Below, one piece after another: positions 9,868 to 20,224 of a DNA stretch of 64,000 bases (positions are counted from its first letter, which is position 1; each line of letters opens with the position of its first letter). The position numbers and the translations under genes were made by a program. The notes under the pieces are model-generated. The model ran no database searches, was not told the origin of the DNA, and worked only from the letters and a program-made list of their open reading frames with translations. This stretch comes from Erigeron canadensis (Eukaryota > Streptophyta > Magnoliopsida > Asterales > Asteraceae): the NCBI RefSeq assembly GCF_010389155.1, contig NC_057768.1:3284501-3348500 (forward strand), written 5' to 3'.

Positions 9868-11022
9868 CTATCCGTTAAATAAAAGTCTTGTGCTATTCGC
9901 ATGAATTCTCTCTTGCAAACAATGTGCGAGAATGTTGCGATAGCGTCTTTCTTCAACTCTCCAAAATTCCACTGCTGAACAAGGTGTATCCAAAAGTCTT
10001 CTCTGATCACCTCTTGACAAATTGACAACCTGCATTGGATCATACATGCGTAGAAACATTTGTTTTTGTGAATCATCAACAAACATCTGAGCTTCGCCTG
10101 ACTTGATATCTATTTGCCAAAATGTCATCTCTGTCAGCATATCTTGATCCTATCTAATAGCGGGAACCTTCTTAACACATTTAATCCTTCATTGGACAAA
10201 ACGAAATGTGCCATCTTGATTCTTAAACTTCTTCAAAGATGTTGGCTTAATAAACCTATCTTCTAGCTTCAGACCTCTATCACTGAAATTCCTAATTCTT
10301 TCATCTCTGAATCTATTCTAATAGAAATCTGCAAGTCCATTGCTCTGAAGATTAACGAACCATCGTCTTCCCAAATCTATCATATCAGAATCACTGAGAG
10401 AGTGTAAATGTCTTTGACTCATCGACATGTACTGGCATCCCTCTTTTCTCTTGATAACAAATAAATCAATTCTCTGATCATAAAACCAACTTTGTATCAC
10501 TAAGAAATACTTGGGTGCATCATTTTCTGAGACAAACTCCCAAAACATCGATGACTTATACGTATCACATATTATCAAACCAGTATGTCCTCTATAACCT
10601 GGAATTAGTCTATTAATAATAAACTCATGATCTTGCTGCACCGGAGGTATATTAAATCTTCCAAGATCAACCTCTCGCGTAGCATCTATATTCCAGTATA
10701 GATCAAAAATATTATCATGTCCTTCATCAACTTTATTTGCATATACAGCAAACCCCAAACTTGCAACATTCTTAGGTTCATCTGGACTGTCTCTGATTGG
10801 ATTGAGATTGAGATGTTCCACTTCAGCTATTGGTTCAACTTTAATGACTTCATCTTCATTAAAGACACGATCAAAGTCATAAGGTATCTCAAGCAACCTT
10901 TTTCTATCAGCTTCCGAAGTAATGAACTCTCCTTCTTCCATATCTTCATCATTGATACTTTCTAAATCTTCTTCAGCATCAAGATCGTCCAATGCACCTA
11001 TCCTTTGAAGCTTATTTGCAAT
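9868..11022 (-). pseudogene. Second extra ORF of the SIRE-like element, broken by stops
   Basis: One minus-strand frame runs from about 11022 to 9868, with in-frame stops at 10318-10320 (TAG), 10189-10191 (TGA) and 10150-10152 (TAG). No ATG precedes the first acidic block (DDLDAEEDLESI); the frame follows a stop at 11023-11025, so the start is unclear and it may be a downstream exon of the preceding ORF. The N-terminal 80 residues are acidic. The centre reads as a folded domain (around GYRGHTGLIICDTYKSSMFW and SWFYDQRIDLFVIKRK). The part after the stops is basic and helical. I do not recognise a family. It lies between the first extra ORF and the PPT, so it is element-encoded. Confidence 0.55.
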
Positions 11023-11025
11023 TCA

Positions 11026-11268
11026 AACGATTTACATATACAAAGATAAAGAACATAAATCATAAGTCAAGACATAATAAAATAAATACATAAAAGAAAT
11101 TAAAATAAATAATACTATATCATAAATATAATGCAATAATTACATTAATATTTATCTTATAATCTTTATCTATTTTAACTTACAACAATAATATTATATC
11201 ATAAATATAATGTAACAAATACATTCATATTTATCTTATAATTATTACAAAAACAAAAATCATTAGCA
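11026..11268 (-). other. AT-rich gap between the two extra ORFs, with a tandem duplication
   Basis: About 240 bases with almost no G or C lie between the stop of the first extra ORF and the second frame. Two direct copies of a segment of about 45 bases (containing ATCATAAATATAATG and TATTTATCTTATAAT) lie at about 11118-11163 and 11198-11243. The composition contrast with both flanking frames would fit an intron, but I could not define splice sites. Confidence 0.4.
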
Positions 11269-13666
11269 CTAAGGTTCATAATCCGAATCTGACTCTAACT
11301 CTGAAGATGTATGAGTTAACCCTGACTGTTCTTTCATTTGATCCCTAAGTGATCCTGGATCATAATAATCATCATAATCCATAATCTCTGCTCTAGCTCT
11401 CATATGAGCTTGTGGATCATAACCCAATCTCTTTTCTAGTCTATGCACAATTAATGGGTGCAAATCTGACTATGTAGAAGCATTGGTAGTAGAATCAGTC
11501 TTAGTTGACTCACTATCCTGAGTAGATTTTCCTTTGCTAAGATTTTCTTTTTCTATATGATTATGAGGATCATTCACTAGCTTTTCTTGAATCTCCCTTT
11601 CTATTCTATTAGAATTAGAATCGGAGTTACCTGAATTGGAATCTTCCTCATCATCATTATTTGGATCATCAGGATCTGCATCTGGAGCGGCCATCACAGC
11701 TTTGCCTTTATCTTGAGTCCTAGAAGTACTAGCACCAGCAATCTCTGACTCTCTTTGTCTTGATCACTTCCCCTGAATATCTGCAGTCTCTGTATCCATA
11801 GCATCATCAGCAGCATCTTGACCTTGACCCTGATTCTGTGGCTCACCATCTGTTTGTTGTTGATTTGGATCTTGAGCTCGATCTTGATCATCATGATCAT
11901 CATCTCTAGTCTTCTTAGCAAGCTCATCATCCTTACAACTACTTTTATCTCCCCCTTGAGCCAAGAATTGGTCAAGTCTAGATCCAAGAGAATGAACAAG
12001 AGCTGTCATTACGTCCATCTCTTCTTAATGCTTAGTAGCTTGGAGCTGTAGCTGATTCTCCAACAGGAGCAACCCTCAACTCTAACATCTTCTTCTCAGA
12101 AAATAAACGACTCAGCTGCACTTGAACAGGAGCAACTGGACGTGACGTAGAAGCAACATCAGATGTAGAGGCATGAGGTGGCATCATAGCTTCAAAAGAA
12201 GGCATACGAGCACTGAAAGTTCCTGTGGGAGGCATCTGAGGGCGTTGCAGAGGAGCCAACAGACGTCCCATGACAGTAGAAACAGGAACTGTCGCCAACA
12301 AGTAGGAGCAGACGAAGGCCTAGGAGCAACAAGTGTTGGCTCTGGCTCTCGACCTTCTCTCCCCAACAACAACACCAGCAGCAAAAGTAGTAGACGCAGA
12401 AACAGGAATCTCAGAGATAGAAGCTCTTAAAACAGCAACTGATGGAGTAGCTTGAGATCTCTCCATAGCAGCTTGATATGCATCAAATTCTCTATCAACT
12501 TCAGCTTGAGATCTTCCTTGTCTTCTTCTTCGCTTCGGCAATCTCTCTTCCTCTTCTTCATCTTCTGAATCCTCAACAACATTAACAGGGAATGTAGAAG
12601 GACCAACATCAACAACAACTGGAGCAGAGGTAGAAGTAGAAACTCCAGTAGTTGGTGGCACAAGATTTGCAGGATCATCAATATCCTCCATAAGAGCATC
12701 CATATCTGGATCATGCTCCAGATCTCCAGCATATAAAGGAACATCATTAAGTCCCTCAAACTGATCAGCTCGCTCTTCTTCAGGATTTTCTTGAGCCTGA
12801 TCATCACTAGCAGCAGTAGCAGCAACAGGTTCTTCATCTTCCCAACCTTGTCGAGGAGCAACATAGTTAGGATTGATCAAATGTCCGAACAGAGGTGGAT
12901 TATCAACATGTACCAGAACATTTCTTCCCGACAAATGCTTCAAAGTTTCAACAAATGCCTTATGAGTAAGACGACCTAAATTGAACGTAGGACCGTCAAA
13001 TGGCAATTCAGCTGCAAAGTGACGAATGATTATCATCACAAATCTTGGAAACAAAAAGAATTTCTTGTCTGTACCAAATGACCTCAACTGCTTCTCCAAA
13101 TTGTCAAAAATGTACTGAGAAAAGCTGTATGGCTTGTTCAGCACCAAAGCAACCATCTGAGAAGCATTCTGTATATTCATCTGGTCATAGCCTGTACTCC
13201 GATGACTAATGGACCTCAACAAATAATAAGCAAGCAGCTTCCATTTGCCACGAAGATGATTCCTGAAGTATGGGTGAGAAATAGCACCAGTATAACCCAT
13301 ACGACGTAGAGCACCGTCGCAGAATTCTTCAGAAAACTCAGTCGGACCTTGCTCCATGTCATCAACACCTAAGTGCAATATAGTCCTCAAGTCTCCAGCT
13401 GAGAACGATAAAGAACATCCTCCAACAGTAGTGCGAATGTACGTATGATCACCCATCTGCACTGCTCGGGCTGAATTCCAAAACTCCCGAATGAGACTTA
13501 TCACCAACGGAAGGTTCTCGGTAAACGCAAAATAAATGCGACATCGTGCAAGAAACTGTAGAACACCGAGAAACTCTTGTGTGCACCCCATCTGCGTAAT
13601 GCTGAGATCGAGTGCAGCATTGTGCTCTTTCACGAACACGCGAGTATTATTACCTTGTCTTGCCAT
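11269..13666 (-). pseudogene. First extra ORF of the SIRE-like element, decayed
   Basis: This starts at ATG 13664-13666 (MARQGNN) and is open for 448 codons to 12320. It then needs frame changes near 12300-12350 and near 12020, and passes stops at 11764 (TGA) and 11470 (TAG) before its natural end (DYEP, stop at 11269). The first 290 or so residues form a globular region with the same pattern as the ORF at the left of the window: W-K-L-L, then Y-D-Q, then YIFDNL. After that come an acidic linker and a basic cluster (LPKRRRRQGR) that looks like a nuclear localisation signal. The tail is rich in Asp, Asn and Gln. No enzyme motif is visible. In position it matches the extra ORF downstream of pol in Sirevirus-type elements. 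Two bases upstream of the ATG is a strong 3' splice site. Confidence 0.65.
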
Positions 13667-13682
13667 ACCTGCACAAAAACAG
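13667..13682 (-). promoter_or_regulatory. Candidate 3' splice site just before the extra ORF ATG
   Basis: On the minus strand the sequence reads TGTTTTTGTGCAG, then GT, then the ATG. The T-rich tract ending in GCAG is a good plant acceptor. It suggests this ORF is reached by splicing. A GTAAGT just after the pol stop (about 16495) is one possible donor; the donor is unproven. Confidence 0.45.
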
Positions 13683-14380
13683 ACAAAAACGACAAGAAAA
13701 ACATAAATTAGAAAAACAAAAATTAAAAAATTAGGGTTTTGGTCTTCTGCGTCGTGATGATGTCATCACGAGGAGGATCTCTTTCGTCGTGACGTCAGCA
13801 CGAGCTTCAAACGAAACCCAAAAACACGAAGCATAAACATATCCATTCGATGAATAAATGAATTTAAATCATCAACTTGGACTTGTTTTGCTTGACTATC
13901 ATGCCCAGAAATCAAAATCGAAACTAATTCGATGAACACGAAGTTGGTTCGTGTTCTTCATGTGAATAGTGACCGAAACACAAATCTCTTTGATTAATCT
14001 TGATTTAACACTTGTTTACTTAAAGTTTTGTTAGATTTAACATGTTTAAACATCAATTAATCTAATTTTAAGTCCAATTTAAGTCCAAATCATCAAAAAT
14101 CAAAGATCTAATTCGTTGTTCATCCGAGTTACTGTTCATGCGAGGTATAATCGAAAATCGGGCATTATAACGACTTGTAATAGATGAAATTCGAAGTTAA
14201 AACATCAATAAACTATCCTAGATCATGAATGTACCAACAAATCTGGATAAGAAACGGAAAAGGGGAATGAAATCGATCGAATAGAGATCACGAATGAACA
14301 GTGGCACGAAGGATGTAGTTCGTGTGAATTACTTAGGGTTAATTTTCGATTAATGGTAATTAAGGAATAGTAATAACCCA

Positions 14381-14480
14381 TATTTATATTCGAATCCACA
14401 TTGGTCGGGCCGAAGGACTAACTTCGTGGGCTTCGTGATGATGTCAGCGTGACGCATGCTGACGTTAGCACGAAGGACTT
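14381..14480 (-). promoter_or_regulatory. LTR-like candidate promoter upstream of the extra ORF
   Basis: Read on the minus strand, CGTGCTAACGTCAGC and GCTGACATCATCACG are followed by a GGCCCGACC block and then the TATA-like AATATAAATA at 14390-14381. The element's LTR has the same order: TGACGT palindromes, a GGCCC/GGGCTT block, and TATAAATAC at about 23513-23522. The ORF start is about 715 bases downstream. Confidence 0.4.
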
Positions 14481-16520
14481 CAAATTTTTTCAGATTTCTA
14501 TTCACACAGGCTTTATTCCTTAGCCAAATTTCGTGAATTTTCCAGAATTACGAAATTCTAGAAACATAAACCTGTAGATACTCGTTACCAAAAACCTGTA
14601 TCTACTCGAATATGCAATCGTAGATCATTCGTACTAACTTGTCATCACAATAATGTATCAAATAAATCTTACATTATTATCTTGACATAAAATCGATCAT
14701 TTCTTCATTGATGTTTAACTCAACAAATGCAAACTTACACTAAAACATATTTAATGTATAATGCATTACAATATATCAAAATATCATATCAACAACCTAT
14801 CACATTACATCTTAGGTTGTGATCTTGATAATACAATGGTAACCTATCACACTAAGTCTTAGGTTAAATACAAGGCAATCCATCCTTGTAGCACAGTTCT
14901 TGTAATTTCTGAGCAACTTTTATTGTCCATCGCAATGCAATTCTAATAAGCAGGCGAAAACAATTTTGCCTTCAATCACAATCTGAAATTTTTGATGCCA
15001 ATTTCATTATAAAATGAGTGTATCATCTGTAACCTGCACACTTAACAAACTTCATCAATGCATCAAAAACAATAACATAAATATGCAAAACAACCAAAAT
15101 CATAACCTAGCAATCATTACAAGATCTAAGGCAAGTCCAATATTTCTCAAGCATACTTATCAACCAAAAACAATTGAAATTTCAAAAATTAACTTGAAAC
15201 ACATTCAAAAATATTTTGACTTTTCAATTTTCAAAACATTTCATTTTCTAAATTAAACAACCTATGTATTAATTAGAAAATCCATCTTTTAAACATTTAT
15301 ACCGTAAGCAACAAGACTTATATAATTCACTAAGAATTATAACTTTTAATGCTTATCAAATCTCTCGTGCAATAAGAACTAGTTTGACACACAAACTGAC
15401 ACTTATTACAAAAATAAAAATAAAAACGAAAACAAAATAAAATAAAATAAAATAAAATAAAATAAAAAACTAAACTACTTTATTTATTTACAAGAAATCT
15501 TAAGTTTTTGCAGATTAGATCAGATTAGCATTTACATAAGTCTGCAAGTGAGAAATAATTCTCTTATTATTAGTTATGAACAGTGACCCAACCACGATTA
15601 CCGGTATATTTATCCTCTTAAAAACTCGGTACTTCCAGTTTCCTTTGAGTTATGACACTTTCGACATACCCTGGCCAAGGACAGTCACCATGTAACCCGA
15701 GTAGACTAATATGCTATTGAATAGTTTGCGAACTTATGTGACCCATATTCAGATATACTTCCGTAATTGATACAATCACTAAGATAACAAATATTCAAAA
15801 ACATCCTTAAACAAATCATGAGACACTTTTTAGATAACAGAATTTAATTACTTTGTGATTTAACTTATTTGCTTCTGCATTTCATTATTTATAAGGAACC
15901 CGTGATTTTCTATGAGACCCATGTAGCAAACTTTCTAACAACCTATCCCAAGTTGGAAGCTTTAGGTAGGCTAGGTATACAAAGACACCCCGAGGACATA
16001 CTTGTCCGAATCTCAAAGACCACATTAGCCCCTTAATTAACATTCATTTCATTTGCATAAACAGTATCACATTTAGCTTTCATGCTCATGATTGGTAGAG
16101 GTTTTTGCCTATACATTGAACAAATCTTATAGTAATGCTAGATCTTTCACAAAATTTAAGGACTAGATCAATTCATTAGTGAAAAGCAAGCATTCTCAGC
16201 CATATATCTGAATATGTTTCCCACAAGAACATTGTATAATTTAAGTTCAGATTAAGGAAACCTTGCTGCTTTGTGTCTACCAATATATCCCAAATTGTAA
16301 TCACTGAACTAAGTAGTTATATTACGATTAAGCAGACTTAAAAGCTAAGTATCCTCACTTCTAATCATCTGACAGCATTAACTTAAATCTCTCCCATATT
16401 TTTGTCATTTTCTCATTTTTCACATTTTTATGGTTTTTATGACACTAAGAACTCTTTTTGTATTTTTATGACTCTAGCTATTTACAGACACAAACTTACA
16501 AAATTAGTTCTTTGAGAGAT

Positions 16521-18302
16521 TTAATATGAATTAGCATTCTTCATCCCATTGAGAAGAATTAACTTCTCAAATCGAGTCTTATCAAATGCTTTGGTATACA
16601 AATCGGCTAAATTATCATCAGTTATAACCTTTTCCAAATGAATTAACTTCTTTTGGGCACAATCACGCAAGAAATGATGTCTAATATCAATATGCTTGGT
16701 AACCTTATGCATGACAGGGTTATTTGTAATGTCTATAGCTGAATTATTGTCTATTCTAATAGGAGTATCAAGAAAATCCATATCGTAGTCACGAAGTTGT
16801 TGCTGAATCCACAATGCCTGGGAACAACAGCTACCAGCAGCTATATACTCTGCCTCACATGAAGACTGAGCAACACATGTCTGCTTCTTGCACTGCCACG
16901 ATATTAATCTTCCTCCTAACAACTGACAACCTCCAGTCGTAGACTTTCTGTCATTGTTACAACTGCCAAAGTCCGAATCAGTATATGCAACAAAATCAAA
17001 CGTTCCTCCCATTGGATACCATAGACCAAGCCCTTGGTTTCCTTTAAGATAACGTAGAATACATTTTGCTGCAGTCAAATGTGACTCTTTCGGACTAGCT
17101 TGAAATCTAGCGCAAAGAGAAATAGCAAACATAATATCTAGACGCGAAGCAGTCAGATACATCAATGAGCCAATAATAGCACGATAATAAGTTGCATCCA
17201 CAAGTTCATCTTTAGGATCAATAACTCCTAAACCATGATTTTGCTGAATAGGAGTACCATATGTCTTGGACTCTAGCATTTGAAACCTCTCCAAGATGTC
17301 ATCGACATACTTAGACTGGTCAATAAAGAATCCATCTTTCCTTTGATCTACTTGTAGTCCGAGGAAAAATTGTAATTCCCCCATAGCACTCATTTCAAAT
17401 ACATTTTTCATGCTCATTTCAAACTCTTTGCACATCTTTATATTAGATGAACCAAAAATGATATCATCCACATAAACTTGTACAATTAGATAATCTCGCT
17501 TCTTCCACTTGATAAACAATGCGCTGTCTATCGATCCTCTTGTAAAACCATTTGTCAACAAATGTGTCGACAATTTCTCATACCACACTCTGGGTACTTG
17601 ATGCAATCCATAAAGAGCCTTATCCAAACGATATGCTCTTCTCGGATAGTTCGGATCTTCAAACCCTGGTGGTTGGTGAACATACACTTCTCCTTTAACT
17701 TCACCGTATAAGGAGGCACTCTTAATATCTAACTGATACACCTTTATACCTTTGAAACTTGCATAGGCTAAAAGTAACCTTATAGCTTCAATCCTAGCAA
17801 CTGGTGCAAAAATTTCGTTATAGTCATATCCTTCTCGTTGTGTAAACCCCTGAATAACCAAACGTGCTTTATTTCTAGTAATGATTTCTTTGTCATCTCG
17901 TTTGCATTTATATACCCAACGAGTTCCAATTGGTTCTTTACCTCTAGGCACATCTACTAACTCCCAAACTCCAAGTTTTTCAAATTAAGCTAATTCTTCT
18001 TGCATAGCTTCAACCCAACATGGATCTTCAAGTGCTGCCTTAACATTCTTAGGTTCTACTTGTGAAATGAAACCAGAATGCAAACACTCAGTTATCAATC
18101 CAGTGTCTTTCACTTCACAAAACAAACTAGTCAGATCCTTATTCAACTGATTTCTAGTTCGAACAGGTTCTGTAGCATTACCAAGAATATTTTCAACTGG
18201 ATGATCCTTATTAAGTCGATATTGAGGAACCGAATCAACATTCAGACTTTCTCCTAAATTTGTTCTAATCTGAAACTCGGGAGAGCTAAAATCATCTTCC
18301 GA
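16521..18302 (-). pseudogene. Copia reverse transcriptase and RNase H
   Basis: Minus-strand pol frame. The 476-residue open block (17951-16521) has RT motifs: the first catalytic Asp in QLDIKSA and the YVDD box (VYVDDIIFGS). It continues into RNase H with AYTDSDFGS, the CEAEYIAAG block and a third acidic residue in RIDNNSA, ending LLNGM at the stop. A substitution (SASLYG where copia proteins usually have a Phe in SAFLYG) hints at decay. The same frame extends back to 18302 through the connector, broken by TAA at 17985-17987 in the usual EEL-x-FE-x-x-x-W region, where a Gln codon is expected. This enzyme pair copies element RNA into DNA in virus-like particles. Here it is probably dead, given the stops in the polyprotein. 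Confidence 0.9.
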
Positions 18303-19684
18303 TTATTCAGAAATAGGATCATCATCAGGCAGTGTAACCTTCGATGGAGTAAGTGGTGTAGTGTTCTCGGGTTCATTATCATCTAAATCTGGTGTATTAT
18401 ACTTGTCCTTACCACTTTCATCAACATTAGTAGTAGACTGAACTTTGGTTGGAGTAGTATTGACATTTCGAGTAGGCGGAGATGTAGGAGTATTATCCAT
18501 GTGATCTCTTAAAATAATCACATCATCAACTGTCTCAGGATCCGAATAAGAATCGGGACCACGTAGTGAACTAAACACACTATCGTAATCGAAGTTCTTG
18601 CCACTTCCAGAATAAATAGCGGGCTTATGACTGACAATCTTGACATTTGTTCCCAAATCAACTTTGCCGGTCTGTTTATTGTAAACCCGTCGAATTGATG
18701 TTCCCGGTTTATAACCCATGAAAAATCCCTCTTCAACCTTTGAATCAAACTTTGACTGAGGTAGATACTTCAAGAAAGTACACGGTACACCAAATGGTTC
18801 AACATTCTGTAAATTCGGTTTCTCCTTATGTAGAAGCTCATAACATGTCTTATTATGACGCTTAACTACAGTAACCCTATTTAAAATCTGACAAGCTGTA
18901 TTCACCGCCTCCGCCCAAAACATAGTAGGAAGCCCTGAATCTGCAAGCATAGTTCTGGCTGTCTCGATTAGAGTCCTATTCTTTCTTTCAGCAACTCCAT
19001 TCTGTTGTGGTTCATACGGAGAACTGTATTGATGTTGGATTCCCTTTGACAAACAAAAGACATCCATCACATTATTCTTGAATTCAGTTCTGTTGTCACT
19101 CTTGATTCTCTTAACACAAACTCCATAAATGTTTTCAGTTTCAACAAAGAAATTTATCAAAATCTGTGGAGTTTCATCTTTCGATTTAAGAAAAAATACC
19201 CATGAGAATCTCGAGTAATCATCAGTAACCACCAAATAGTAGTACATCCCACCGATACTTCTTACATTCACTGGACCAAATAAATCCATGTGAAGTAACT
19301 CGAAAGGATTAGCAATAGAATTTTCTTGTTTCGGTTTATGTGCAGACTTTTGCTGTTTACCTTTCAGACAAGGTACACATTTGTCTTCCATTCCAAACCG
19401 TTTCATGGGAACGCCTTCAACCAAACCATGTTTGACAATGTCATTCATCTTTCGGAAATTGATATGTCCCATTCTTCTATGCCATAGTAAAGATTCAGAT
19501 TCGTTTGCTTTTGATAACAAGCAAACAGACTCCTTTGGATCATCAACACCTAACACAAGGCCATAGATGTCTCTCTTCCTAGGAGCTTTTAGCAGGATCC
19601 AGTCTTCAGGAATAACATATCCCGGTTTCAATATAAGTGCTTCTTTCTCATTAAAATGGACAATCCATCGCTCTGTAATGGAGC
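18303..19684 (-). pseudogene. Copia integrase (GAG-pre-integrase plus rve core)
   Basis: The block open at 19631-18303 has an HHCC zinc-binding region (WHRRMGH with CVPC, residues 50-88 of that block). The catalytic triad is D116 (HMDLFGP), D179 (KSDNRTEF) and E215 (NGVAERKNR), with 35 residues between the last Asp and the Glu, as in copia integrases. The residue after SDN is Arg where Gly is usual. The frame can be followed back to about 19684, where a frame change joins it to the gag side. It ends at a TAA (18303-18305) that is in frame with the RT block, so it is one polyprotein broken by stops. Integrase inserts the cDNA into host chromosomes. Confidence 0.9.
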
Positions 19685-20224
19685 CTTGGATGAAGATGGT
19701 GTCACAGACTATTTCTTAGGTGAAGTGAAACGAGTCTTAGGAGGTAAATTCCTTGGTGAGTGAGTACCAAATCTAGGTTGACCCCCTAATCGATCATAGA
19801 ATTTAGACGAACTAATAATTCTAGAAGGAGGAGATCGATTTTATTGAGCCATCTTCCTAGGTGAATTACTCCTTTGAGGTGTACGAGAACGACTCGAACT
19901 TACAATACTAGAAGTAGTATTCTGTGAAGGTCCCTGTCGTTTTGGAGTCTTAGATCTATTATTATGAGCAACAATATCTGAGTCACTAGATCCTCCAGAA
20001 GACATACCCTTTTCTGGACATCTTCGTTTCCTATTTGGACAACAACTATAAACATGTCCTACTTCATAACAATAGAAACAAGATTTTTTAGCTCTTGCTT
20101 TCTTAGCTTTAACATCAAACTCAGCTGAAGTCATGCCTAAACATTCCTTAAGTTCAATGGTGGCTGACTCCTCTTTTGATAAACCAGTTGACTCATTTTT
20201 ACCCGAAAATGTACCTTCTTTTAA
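19685..20224 (-). pseudogene. Gag-pol junction with second zinc knuckle; protease not found
   Basis: The reading frame changes near 20225 and then runs through ATG 20134 to a TAA at 19841. It contains a CX2CX4HX4C zinc knuckle (CFYCYEVGHVYSC followed by C) and a Ser/Pro/Arg-rich tail. Another stop lies at about 19713 and a further frame change near 19685. Between the knuckle and the integrase, a copia element normally encodes an aspartic protease with a DSG/DTG triad. I see no such triad, and only about 150 bases remain, too few for the domain. An internal deletion is the simplest reading. Confidence 0.65.

Larger units (their letters stand above)
13667..16520 (-). other. Non-coding spacer between pol and the first extra ORF
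   Basis: This is about 2.85 kb with no minus-strand ORF of note. The part nearest the extra ORF (13700-14500) is rich in CACGA/TCGTG and TGACGT motifs. The rest (14500-16500) is AT-rich and unstructured apart from a run of about six AAAAT units near 15434-15464. A plus-strand ORF at 15014-15256 is not credible. Confidence 0.55.
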
